Part shown: positions 46,495 to 58,401 of the stretch, one piece after another
Layout: each line of letters starts with the position of its first letter
Numbering within the stretch: the stretch's first letter is position 1
NCBI GenBank assembly: GCA_028671895.1
Contig: CM053813.1
Location: forward strand, 42,875,501-42,939,500
DNA: 64,000 bases
Source of the DNA: Oenanthe sinensis
Taxonomy: Eukaryota > Streptophyta > Magnoliopsida > Apiales > Apiaceae
Reading direction: 5' to 3'
Notes under the pieces: model-generated
What the model saw: the letters and a program-made list of their open reading frames with translations, nothing else
The model's database searches: none
Told to the model about the DNA's origin: nothing
Position numbers and translations under genes: made by a program

Positions 46495-46898
46495 TTTAAA
46501 GAACGGCACATGATGAAATATTGGCTAGGCTCTGCTAGCATTGTGCACTGCTGTTTCAGCATTTCTCATTCAAGGAGTGTAGGCTTTAGAATGATGAACA
46601 TGTTTTGTGTTTTTCAATGCAGAAACCAATGATGCAATTGCTACAGAAGGCTTAATCAGCAACCATCCACAATATTTGTTTTTTTTCGGTTCTCAATAGT
46701 TATCCTTTAACTTAAGATTGTACATCTTTATTGCTGATTAATATTCTTTATCTTCTTTTTTTGCGTAAACTGATTACTATTCTTTAGTCCACAAAAGTAA
46801 AATCTGACCGAATAAATATATTTATTGCTTCCATTATTACAAAACAAGTTCAGTATCTTCAATTTTTGTTTACTGCCGATCAGTAAAAACGAAATATA

Positions 46899-46982
46899 TG
46901 TCAGAAGTGGGATTTGAACCCACGCCCTCTCTCGAAGACCAGAACTTGAGTCTGGCGCCTTAGACCACTCAACCATCCTGAC
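46899..46982 (-). tRNA. tRNA-Leu (anticodon CAA)
   Basis: On the minus strand the gene starts GTCAGGATGG and ends TTCTGACA, giving a seven-pair acceptor stem with one G-T pair. The anticodon stem-loop CCAGA-CTCAAGT-TCTGG shows CAA. A long variable arm (GTCTTCGAGAGAGGGC) marks a class II leucine tRNA, and the T arm carries GGTTCAAATCC. Length is 84 nt with no intron. The D arm reads GGTTGAGTGG where plant copies usually have GGCCGAGTGG, two changes that may weaken the D stem. Confidence 0.93.
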
Positions 46983-47569
46983 AGATGCATGTCGTTTCTT
47001 AATACAAGATTTCTGCCCTTAAATGCTTGCTTAATTAATTAAAAGAACTATTTGACTGTTTCGTCAAATGAACAGAACAATTCTTTCGAAGAAATACTAC
47101 AGTAAAACCAAGATAAATGAATATTTTATAAATTAATAATTTTAATTAAATAATAATTGTTTCTGGTCCCGATTTGGGCCAATAGGATAAATTAATATTA
47201 TCGCTAAATGCATAAAATAATAATTTTTGGAAAATTCCTTAAAGGCTCTATATAGATATAAAATAATAATTCATTAAAAATATTAATTTTTTCATATATA
47301 ACACATAATACTTAAATGTTTTCTAGATAACTTTACTAAAATATATGTTAATAGTTGACTGTTTCCGGAATCAAATTCAATTTCATCCCTAATTTTATGA
47401 TGGACATGGAGCATATCCCTAATTTTTAATTTTTGTATGGATTATAATAATTTGATCTGCATTGTCTAGTACATGTGTTTAGTTTTATAATAAAATTGTT
47501 AATCATCTCGATGAATCGTGTTAGAATTTACGATCATTAATTATGTCTTTGGTAGATGATCAATTAATT
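46983..47569. other. AT-rich intergenic DNA
   Basis: No gene or bounded element was recognised between the tRNA and the MULE-like region. Confidence 0.5.
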
Positions 47570-47974
47570 TAAGTGGTTTTTTTAAAATACTATTACTACA
47601 GTAACTTTTTGTAATTTTAGTGTTACTTTTTAAATTTATTTTTAAATATTTGATCTTCTTTTTAGTAATTACAAAAATATGTTCTTATCTCTAACCTAAC
47701 TTCATAAAAGTTCAGTTGCTTAAGTTGTTAAAACAGTTGCATCTTTGTTGATTACTAGCGCAAAAATTTGAGTTTTTAGTGCATTCCTACATTAAAATCA
47801 TGTTCATTCATTTTTTTTCGTGTGTATACATCTGAATCCATATCAGAGTAGACTTTACAATTATTTTTCAATCTTTGAGAAGGTATGTTCCAATAAATAA
47901 CTCGTATATTCTAAATCACCTGAAATATTTAGATCTAATATCGTTACAAAGAAATTGAAATCACAAATGAAATT

Positions 47975-48645
47975 GTTTGATTAAAAAAATTGTATAATTT
48001 TGGTTGTTTTTTAGTTGCAAAAGATGTTGCAGATCTTAAACTCGTAACCTAATGCAATTTTACAATTGAAATCACATGGTTGCGTTACCTTATATTTAGT
48101 TGCTATAAGTTACAAATGAGGTTTCGAACGATGAATTGGCTCGAATTGTTATGCTGTCATAGATTTGAACTTTTTTTAATATTCTTTGCACTAGTTTTTG
48201 TAATTTAGATTACCTAGTTGCATTGTGGTGTTTTTAGTTGCTGTTAGTTGCGAATAACGTTCAGAAGTATGAATTTGCTCAAATTACTATGTTATCGTAG
48301 CTTTTGAACCTTTTTTTAATGTTTCTGCACTAGTTTTGCAATTGAAATCACCTGGTTATGTTATCTTATATTTAGTTGCTATAAGTTGCAAATGAGGTTT
48401 CGAACCATGAATTGGCTCGAATTACTATGATGTCACAATTTTGAACTTTTTTTAACCTTCTCTGCACTAGTTTTTGTAATTTAGATTACCTAGTTGCATT
48501 GTGATATTTTTAGTTGCTGTTAGTTGCGAATAATGTTTGGAAGTATGAATTTGCTCGAATTGCTATGTTATCGCACCTTTAGAACCTTTTTGAATGTTAT
48601 TTGCACTAGTTTTGCAATTGAAATAACCTGATTGCATTGCTTTAT
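47975..48645 (+). repeat. Subterminal tandem repeat with alternating A and B monomers
   Basis: Monomers of about 138 bp start near 48092, 48231, 48368 and 48508, with a partial one before. Odd copies read TAGTTGCTATAAGTT(A/G)CAAA and GAATTGGCTCGAATT, even copies TAGTTGCTGTTAGTTGCGAA and GAATTTGCTC(A/G)AATT. Copies one apart differ more than copies two apart, so a ~277-bp dimer was the unit of the last duplication. It ends just before the transposase frame. Confidence 0.85.
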
Positions 48646-48666
48646 TTTTAGTTACGGTAAGTTGCA

Positions 48667-51118
48667 TTGTTTTTTTTCATGATTATAAATTTTTACAAGA
48701 AAATGGATAACATTCCACTTATACTACAGCATAGTGGCCATTGGGATGAAAATGCAAGTTATGTAAATTTTAAAGTCTGTGGATTGCTTATTTCAACAAA
48801 TTGTAACTACAGTAACTTGGTGAGAATGATATGCAACGAACTGAATGTGCAACCAAAATTGACAATAATGAAGATAGAATATCTACCTTTCAACATAATT
48901 GATGATCAGCAACTAATGTTCTATGTAGAATCGAAGAAAAGGGAAGTAGATTTCACCATGTACCCTTTGTGTCTCACAGCTGAAGTTAAAAATATCCAAC
49001 CAAGATCATTTTTAACTCAGAGTGAAATAACAACCGATGATCCATGCTTTGAAGTTACACATACTGAAGATGTAGCATCAAACCTGTTTAATGAGAACAC
49101 AGAGGAAGTAAACAAAGATATTATTGCAGATTACATGGATTATGTTGAGATAGTTTCTAGAAAGATGGTAGGTATATCGACTGAGACAACTACTGAAGAT
49201 GAAGTTGTAGAAATTAATAAAAACGTGGTTATTGGCACAAGAGAGAGTCAATATATATCAGTTTCTTAGATATATAAAGACAAGGAAACATTGCAGATTG
49301 TTCTAAGCCACTACGCAATCAACAACAACTTTCAGTATATCGTACAAAAGTCTTGCAAAAAGGAGTACCTGGTTGCTTGCATTGACAAGAATTGCAAGTG
49401 GATGTTGCGAGCATCAAGGAACGGGAAAACAAATTAATTTATTATTCGAAGATTGATTGACAGTCATACTTGTGCCTTGGAGATAAGATTTAAAGGTCAA
49501 AATCAAGCAACCGCGACCATTATTGGAGATGTTATCAAAAACAAGTTCACAAATATCAAAACAAGTTATAGTGTTGCAGATGTAATAAGAGATATGAAGC
49601 ATGATCATAATGTGCAAGTCAATTATAATAAAGCTTGGAAATCAAAAGAAAAAGCCTTGGAAATGGTGAGGGGAAATGCAACTGAATCAAATGATGATCT
49701 TTATCCTTATTTGTTTATGTTGTACTCTACCAATTCAGGATCAATAATTGAACTCAAGTTAGATGAGAATAGATGTTTCTTATATGTTTTTGTAGCACTA
49801 AATGCTTCAATAAAATGGTGGACTTAATGCATACATGTTTTTATTTTTGATGGCACATTTCTAAAATCATCACATGAAGGCACGTTATTGGTTGCAGCAA
49901 CGCAAGATGCAGCTGGTAAAATCTTTCCATTAGCATTCGGTGTAGTAGATTCAGAAAATGATGAGTCGTGGGAGTGGTTCTTTGTAAAGTTAAGACAAGC
50001 TTACGGTATAAGAGAAGATATGACTATAGTCTCTGATCGACATGAAAGCATTATAAAAGGAGCTAGCAAGGTGTATCCAGAAGTACCACATGTAGTTTGC
50101 ATCTTTCATCTATTGAGCAACATTAAATGTAAGTTCAAAAAGAATTCCAAAAAAATGGAAGCATTTTTTGCAGCTACAAATGCTTATACTGCCAAAAAAA
50201 TTCAATACCACATGAAAGAACTTGATAAGGTTGACAAGAGAGTTCAACTATTTTTACAAGAGGTCGGTTACGAGAAATGGGCCAAGGTTTATTCACCAAA
50301 TACTAGCTACTCAAACATGACATCCAATATTGTTGAGTCGTTGAATTCTGTAATCATGTCAATAAGAGAGTTTTCAATTTGTACGATGTTAGAAAGTTTA
50401 TGAGTTTTCATACAAAAATGGATTTGGAGGAACAAAAACATAGCCAATGCAACCACCACAAGGTTAACCAACAAGTTTGAAGAGATGTTGAAGAAAAACT
50501 ACATCTACTCGGTGAATTTGACAGTAAAATCTAACTTTAATTATGATTTTTATTTTTATTTTTGACACTTTGTTAACTGAATTGGATACAAATAATAAGT
50601 GCACCCCACAAATCACATTGTGTTTGAAGTCTATAATGGGGAGAGAAAAGATGTTGTTGATCTAAACACATAAAGTTGCACATCCAATAGGTTTGTCGAT
50701 ATTTTTCCTATTCTCTGACTACTTTACTTGATATATATCATGTCAAGCATATTCTGAATTTATAGGTTTCAATTGGATCAAATTATGTGTGTTCATGCAA
50801 TTTTTGTTTTCCAAAAGTCAAATCTCGATCCTTATGAGTATTGTTCAGAATATTATAAGAAAGAAACAATGCTTGCTGCTTATAAAGAAATTGTATATCC
50901 TGTTGGAAACAAAGATACTTGAAAAAATAGCTGAATATATTAAATCAGTGATAGTACACCCTCCAGAAGGAAGAATTAGGGTTGACAGACCAAAGAAGAG
51001 ACGATGTAAAGCTTCTTGGGAGAAAAATGAAAAATTATTTAAACAAATCAAATGCGGGAAATGCGGCCAAAATGGACATAACATGAGGACTTGTAGAAAC
51101 CCAAAGAAACAGATTTAG
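48667..51118 (+). pseudogene. MuDR-family (MULE) transposase, broken
   Basis: Homology covers most of a MURA-like transposase. The N-terminal part (PLILQHSGHWDENASYVNFK, LMFYVESKKREVDF) is typical of plant MULE proteins. After a stop at 49267 the MuDR DNA-binding part follows (CKKEYLVACIDKNCKWMLRA), then the DDE core: FIFDGTFLKS (first Asp), TIVSDRHESI (second Asp) with HVVCIFHLLSN, and NIVESLNS (Glu). The CCHC zinc knuckle CGKCGQNGHNMRTC closes it. Stops near 49267, 49435, 49825 and 50401 and a frame change before the zinc knuckle (from 50789) show that it is not functional as read. The Zn knuckle and DDE residues themselves are intact, so decay is recent or the copy number was high. Confidence 0.92.
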
Positions 51119-52229
51119 TTGTTTATAATTACTAAATTTGATTTAGTTATTCAATTTGAGTTTCAATGTATTTGAATTTTAATTAGAGCATATTTTATGA
51201 TATACATTTAGTTCAATATTGTTTTACTTTATATGTTTTCTTAGTGACCCTTAAATTAATAAATCTTCAAATATATAAGTTGCAAATAGAAGCAATCTAA
51301 AATGAAGAAAGTAATTTTTTTTGATAAAATAGCAGTTTGTGATAAAGTGCAACTTAAAGCAACTACAGGTGCAACCGAAAGAAACTGAAAATGCAACTAA
51401 AAATAATCTAGTTCAACTAAAAGTAAATTGAAAATGCATTAGTATGGTTCTAAAAAATCACCATTTTTTCAATTAATTATCCGATTAATCATGCTCTGTT
51501 GATTTAATTTTTAGAATCCGATTAATCATTTCATTGATTAATAAAATTTATATTTTTATATATACATAATTATTAACCTCTTATTATTTTCATTGATTAC
51601 TCATCAATTTTTAAATTTTTTTGTAAGAATAGGACCTTGCAACTAAATTCAACTTAAAGCAACTAAATTTTCAATTGAAAGAAACTGAAAATGCAACTAA
51701 ATTTAACCAAATTCAACTAAAAGTAAATTAAAATGAAAATAAATGCAACTTCAATTCTATTTCTGAAAAATATATAAAAAGTTAATTTTCATTGAATTTT
51801 ATTGTATTGAGTATTTTTGTTTTTAAAAAAGTAGATTTTATAAATGTTGATATCAAAAATTTTGCAAAAGTAGGATTTTACAACTAAAAATATCTAAAAA
51901 TGTAACTCATAATAACCAACCCAGCTAAAGGCATAAAATTGTAAACAAACTCTATTATAATGTATTAAAGTAAATAAAATGCAACTAAAAGAAATAAAAA
52001 TGATTATTTGCAAACAAGTGCAATTAAAAGTAGCCAAATACAACTAAAAGTAACCAAGTGCAACTAAAATGCAACTACAGTAAAAAATTTAAAACAACAC
52101 TTCGCATTCCCATTAAGTCGAAATATAATAACAATTTTGAAGAGTAACCATAGGTAACATAAAGTCAAAATATAAGTACAATTTAAGTCTTTGCCGATAT
52201 AAGAATTTGACTACAAATGATGAAAGTCA
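51119..52229. repeat. GCAACTAAA-rich spacer between the convergent MULE genes
   Basis: From about 51340 to 52090 the words GCAACTAAA, AGTAACTAAA-like and CAACTTAAAGCAACTA recur many times at uneven spacing. No frame is present. They are the inverse of the AGTTGC words left of the transposase. Confidence 0.7.
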
Positions 52230-55200
52230 TCACTTGTGCACAACCTTCTTGCTTTTTGAAGAATCTTCTGTTGCTTTTCTTTTTCTTGTGATAATCTTTC
52301 TTCTTTTTGGAGATGATTTCTTTGGAAGAACCTTTCCATGTGCATCACCATGATCCATACACTCAAACTCATATCCATAAATTTGATTTACCATTGCATA
52401 CGAATAAAATGAAAAAGCAATTCTAGACCTATGAGAATCAAGGTCAAGAGAATCTTTAGGAAAACGCTTTCACATAACAAAGTATTCAGCAATTGATAGC
52501 ATATATGTTCCATTATGTCTGCATAATAAGAAGTCAAAGAAAAAACATTAAAACTAAGATGATGAATTGAAAATATCATAAAAATTAATGAACTTTAGCG
52601 TAGTCATTTTATATTAACTCACATTAGTGTTGCACGAGGGTAGTCATTGTACATAACCAACCTAAAGCAGTCGGTATTTGACTTTTTAGAATACCACTGA
52701 GATGAAAAGTCTATATTAGTTCTCTCATAAAACTCGGTGAAGAGTAAGTAGTGAGGTAGTTGCTTACAAGTTGGTAGCAACGCTTTCTTTATAATGAGTT
52801 CAACATAATCAGTGGTCAATGTATTACAAACATGTATCGCCCTATCATCAAAGCTTAAGGTTGCAAAAAGCCAGTGTTTTTCTTTAGGCAACCAAGTCGG
52901 AAGCAACACAAAATCAATCAAGCACCAAGAAGAATTATCGGACATTCCACATTCCCTAATAACTTCTATAATGCCTTTTTTTTTGCACTGATTTCATCCT
53001 CAATGTTGTTAGAGTGTGCCACATTCAACAACATAGAAAAAATTTCTTCTGAAACTTGGAATCAGTTGAAATGAATTTCATGTCGCATTTCGGATTGTAT
53101 TTTGACGTCTTCCTTAGATAATGGAAAAATACATCAACATGCTGTAAAATAGAATTTACAAGAATCTATAATTAAAAAATTCAAGTTGTTATGAAAAACC
53201 TAACTAGACAAGATGGTTTGACTAGATATGAGAAAAGACAATAATCATAAATTGAAAATTAAATTAAATCTTAAATCTTGATGATGTTGTCTTTTTTGGT
53301 ATAAAATTTGGAACTAACAATAGATGTAGTAAGACTGATTTTCATATAAAAAATTAAATTAAAAAAAGAATGAATAAATATTTTTATTTACTTTTTCATT
53401 TTCATGAGAACTCCATTTTCTTGCTAATTGTAGTAATCTGTGCATGACTCCATATCTGGTAGCTTACCAATTTTATCGTCCAATGAAAAAACGTCTTTTA
53501 AAGTCTTAATTTATGCAGAAACTTCAGAATCGGTACTTTGATATGAACTAGAGCCAAAGTGTTGCAAAAAAAGGAGATTGCAAATAGGAAGGAAGCTTAA
53601 TAACTCTTTTAGGCACATTTATTGGAGTGATATTATCCAAGCAACTCATGTCAGCCACTACTATTACGCAAAACAACCACTTTTCAAGTATGCTAGAAAA
53701 AAAAGAGTAAATATGATCATAATAAAATAGATAAATGATACAGAAAATTTGAAACTGCATGAATTAAAATTAAATAAAGTAAAACAAGAAAGAAGATTAC
53801 CACTCCTGCATCTTTCATGTTTGCAGCATCTATTGTCTTTTGGAGAGCATTTTCTAATTCATCTGTAGTTTCATTAGCCAAAACAAGGTTTTCAAGTTGA
53901 CGTGCAACCTGAACTGCAATATTTTCAACATCTGATGCAACTTTTTCAACATCTGGTGTAACCTCAGATGTAGGATTTAAAGTTGGGGTAACCTCATGAG
54001 CAATTTTTTTAAGTGGTGCCACCTCTACAATCTCAGATGCAATCTCTGCAACTATTGGTGCAACCTCTACAACTATTGGTGCAATCTCTGTAACCTAATA
54101 TGTAACCTAGAAACATACAATTACATACAACAAGTATATTAGGAAATAATGATACTAAAAATGAAAAAAGTTGGAATTATATAATATTACCAAAACTAAA
54201 TAAAAATTTATAAAATATTACCTTTTTTTCTTTTTTCATATTTGAACCATCCATTACTTTTTGTATAGCATCTTCTATTTCATCCATTGTTGTAGGAGAA
54301 ATATCATCCAACATTGGTTCAACATCTGTAACTGCTGCAACCTTTAGTGCAACCTCTGATGAAACCTATAAACATACACAAGTATATGCGAGTATAATTA
54401 GAGAAGAGAATGTGTAAAATATAAATTAAATTAAAATAAAAAAGGAGTTCCACCTCTACTTTTTTCATATTTGAAGCATCCTCAGCATTTTTCAGAACAT
54501 CTTCTAGTTCCTCCATTGTTTGAGGAGAAAAATCATTCAACAACGGTTCCCTAATATCATTTTCTGCAATCTCATTTACCTCATTTGCGACTTCATTTAC
54601 AACATATGTTGTAGTATGAGCAATTCTTGGCGCAAGAGTTTCAACATTTGAAACCTTTTTAGATTATAAATAAAAAATTATAAATTTATAAGTTAAAAAA
54701 ATAAAATTAAACTTCAAGATCCCAATTGCAACCTATAAGTGCAACTAAATTTCAAAATATACCTTTTTAAGAAATGTATCACGGAACATTGACAATGATG
54801 AGTCAATATATGCCCGTTGTTTATTTATAATGGTCTTCGGATTTTTAACTTCAAAAGTAAGACTTTTTTTATTTGCTTACAGTCTTGACAAGTGATCTTG
54901 AATTTTTTTCACAGAAGTCTTATTTTGGGTAGGCATCGAAGAAGAAGAAACACCTGCAGTACGTGAGCGAACAAGAGGATCCACGAAGTCATCATCACTA
55001 ACAGTGACACAAACATTACCACAAAAAATGTTTAGTTTTTTACGTTTCACAAACAACTCTTCCAACTTCATTGTCTCGATCTCCTTCTTAGTGGGACTTA
55101 AATTTTTTAGTTGTAATTACAAAATAATTAAAAAAAAACTTCGTTAAGTTGGTGAGATCCATAAGAAAGAAAAAAGAAAATATGAAATTAGAATCTTACC

Positions 55201-57151
55201 TCATCTACATAGAACGAAACTGTTGTATAAACTTCTTCGAACTTAGCAAGATAGTCATTTGACCAATTAAGAATATGTGGAATAGAGCCACTGTTATGAT
55301 CACAGTACTTGACATTTAAATATGGACAACACTCGTAAAACTAGACTTGAAATGCATATGGGAAACCATTTAAACTATAGTAATTATATTTGGAATTTGT
55401 CCTCAGATTATTTTTAATGAATCTAAGGTGACTCTAAATACTTCTTTACCCCAAGGAAATTGTCCAAAATCTTCACTATCAAAAATATCAAGGTCACCTC
55501 TTGGAATTTGAGAATCACTACTCAAACTGAGAAGAAAATGATGCAAAACAAACAAATTTGCTATCTTCACAGCATCCTTATGTTTACCATAAAAACTATT
55601 TTTAATAGAACTTTTAGAAATATTGTTAATACCTTCATAATAGGTATTAACAAAGCTGTTTTCAGATTTTGAGTAACGTTTTTTATCTGCATTCTCAACA
55701 CAAAGAAGTCCAGTAATAATAGAGAACTCTTCTATGCCAAATCTAAGTTTCATTCCACCTACACCGATCCAAAGCTCATTGGGATTTGGTTACTTCAATT
55801 GCCTTAGTAGCAGATTGTGGATCAACTGATTCTGAATCTTAAAGCTTGGTAGTTCAATAAAATGTCTAAAGTAAGAAGCACAAAAATCATCAATTTATTT
55901 TAAAGATAACAATGCTCTTAATTCAGTGATTGGATCATATTTATTCATGGTACTGATTTTAGCTGGCTTGTGCTTTTCAGGTGGAATATCGTATTCCATA
56001 CCCTACTAAATGAAAAACCAAAATATTTAAACTTGATATATGAGAGCAACTTGTAGCAGAAAATGAACAACAAACAAGGAAAAAAAATAGCAACCTAAGA
56101 AGAAGAATGCAAATTTTTTGATAAAGTAGGACTTTGATATGCACTATATAGATATACTTTGAAAAATCACTATGTCAAAAATTTCCTCGAGCATAGGCCA
56201 AATTACAAACATATCATCAGTGGAAGACTATCCGACTATGCAAGAACCCTGCCGCAATATGCAAACTTTTTTTATCTACTATTGTTTCCAGAATCCCAAC
56301 TAGGTTATGACCCTTCTAGTATGAAGAAGGTCGTAGGTTTCCGTCTACACGGAGATATAAAGGTAAATTCATAAAATCTTTTGAATTCTAGTTACTTTTA
56401 AAATCACTAGAGTTGCACATTTTTAGCATCAAAATAATGATGTAAAAGCAAAGAAGTGACTGTTCCTCTACTTGTACAAATTTAAATTTAGCTAACTACT
56501 CCAAATACATGTTTCAATCTGCTGTCCGTTTTGTCACTATATGAAAGTAAAAATTGATAAAAAAACAATAGCATAGAGGTTATCATCCCGTACTTAAAAA
56601 CAAAAACTAGTCCTTTTAGATTACGTATAAAATGCTACAACAAACGTGAGTTTTGACAACCAGATTTTTACAACTATCACCACCAAATCACTCAATCGCT
56701 AATGAAAATTTTTATGCATAATTGTTCAAGCTCACGCGACGATATTCGGTTGACACGTAATACCAGAAACACCCTCAAAGAAACCCAAAATGCAACCAAA
56801 AATAACAAAATTGAAGATCATGTTTTTGTCTAAAAATGTAACAAATGCAACTTTTTAACTAAGCTATTGTGATTTCTAACGAATTAAAACATAATATAAC
56901 AAATAAGAAACTCCATAATATATAAGATGCTATCCATCAACGTCTAAATATCTAAATTTGGGGCAACACACTTTACATCAATAAAAATGTACTTCGGGAG
57001 GTAGAAAAAGATCATCGTTAAATGTCAATTTTTCCTTCTTTGATTTAATTGTTAATTTTGAGTTTGTCAATTTCATTTTCTTCAAAGAAATCTTGGATTT
57101 ATATTTGGGTGGAGAAGCACATGAACTAGATGAGAACCTTGTATGGACCAT
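52230..57151 (-). pseudogene. DUF1985 / ULP1-like (C48 peptidase-like) transposon gene, broken
   Basis: Parts in order on the minus strand: a possible N-terminus MVHTRFSSSSCASPPK (from 57151), the DUF1985-type region (about 55950-55403, ITELRALLSLK, LPSFKIQNQLIHNLLL, FGIEEFSIITGLLCV), a basic/acidic middle (about 55070-54880), three similar helix-coding exons (54530-53800), the ULP-like domain (about 53070-52400, WCLIDFVLLPTWLPKEKHWL) and a basic tail KRRKIITRKRK to the stop at 52230. ULP proteases remove SUMO. Here the His (KHWLF) is kept, but the Asp position reads VCNTL, and where canonical members have DCG before the AEYF motif this copy reads IHNG, so the nucleophilic Cys is Asn. In-frame stops occur in the DUF1985 region and before KRFPKDSLD. 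Not a functional protease as read. Confidence 0.75.
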
Positions 57152-57840
57152 GACGTGAATTGAAATGCATGTTAAGAATGATAATATAAAATAATATTCA
57201 TTATCATATAACACCTATATAAACTTGTTAATATTGAAAAATCAAGCAGATGACAAAATTACATATAAATTGTATTAAATTAAAGAAATAAAATATACAC
57301 ATTAACATAAGCACATATTGACCCAAACATATAATAAAAAGTGCAATTGGTAGTACAACTAACACTGAAAATCTAGGTCATATATGTGTATGTATAACCG
57401 TGCTTATATGTATAATCAGACACAACAACTTAATTCGAGACCTAATTAGGTTAATTATTACATACAACTAACAAAGATATTTTAGGGTTTATATGTGCAT
57501 ATATAACAATAGAGATGCGTACTATCAAACACAATAATTTGAATTGAAGCCTAGTTAGATTGATTTTAGACATGGAAATTACCTGTACACAAACAATGAA
57601 AGAGATGAGCGAGAGAGATGAGTATGGGTAAGAGAGACATGAGTGATAAAAGTGACCGAAAGAGAAGGGAAGAGTGAAAAAAGAGGAGAAACAATAGAGA
57701 GGTAATGAATAATTGTATTTTTCAAAGTCTATATTTTTTAATTTAAAATAACCGTATATATGCAATGGTTTTTAAAAGATCGTATATTTGTAAAAATAAA
57801 TTAAAAAAACAGTATTATGCCAAAATCCCTATTAAACTTC

Positions 57841-58401
57841 TGCCAATATATATAATTTATTATGGCTCTTTATATAAATACAGTATTAGGTTTTAAATAA
57901 AAAAATTATTTGATATGAAATATTGTGTAAATTAATAAATATTAATTTATTAATAAAATAATAAAATATTCATTAATTGATGAACTAATAATCTCGTTAA
58001 AATAATAAATTTACCCCGACCTAAAGATATTAATTTATAGAAGCTTTATTATACTTGTTAAAGAAAATTGAGTTAAATATATTTTTCTTTTCTTTTAAAA
58101 TCTTCTTTAACTCGAGTTGTGCTTAAACGGATCCGTCCATGTACCAATTAATGGCGGATGAATTAAAAAAACATCATTTTTTAAAATAGTGCGTATTTGC
58201 AATAATAATTTTCCGAAAATATATATTTCATTATTTTTCAAAACTTCTCCCCCTTGCGATATTTTTCCGAAATGACCATCTGATCATTAGCAAATAGGAG
58301 CAACGATCGATCAATCGATCTCAAAGACACACAAGATATACACACTACTCCGAACTACAACAGTTCCACACACACCAACTAATACAATAGTGTCCCCCGT
58401 A
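57841..58401. other. Intergenic DNA and Rab escort protein 5' region
   Basis: AT-rich until about 58240, then the sequence changes to C-rich leader DNA with ATCGATCAATCGATC near 58305-58320, about 85 bp before the ATG. Confidence 0.5.

Larger units (their letters stand above)
47570..57840. mobile_element. Decayed MuDR-type element with transposase and opposite-strand ULP-like gene (Kaonashi-like)
   Basis: About 10 kb holding a MuDR transposase on the plus strand and, converging on it, a DUF1985/ULP-like gene on the minus strand. MULEs that carry a ULP-like gene are known in plants as Kaonashi-type. Candidate ends are weakly inverted: TTAATTTATTTTTACAAATA read inwards from about 57800 resembles AAATTTATTTTTAAATATTT near 47632. 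No target duplication was confirmed, so both limits are approximate. Subterminal DNA is full of GTTGC/GCAAC motifs that are inverted between the left part (AGTTGC) and the middle and right parts (GCAACT). Confidence 0.72.

Noticed and set aside
49414..49617. Minus-strand frame within the transposase
   Set aside because: It is antisense to the MuDR core, which explains the sequence fully.
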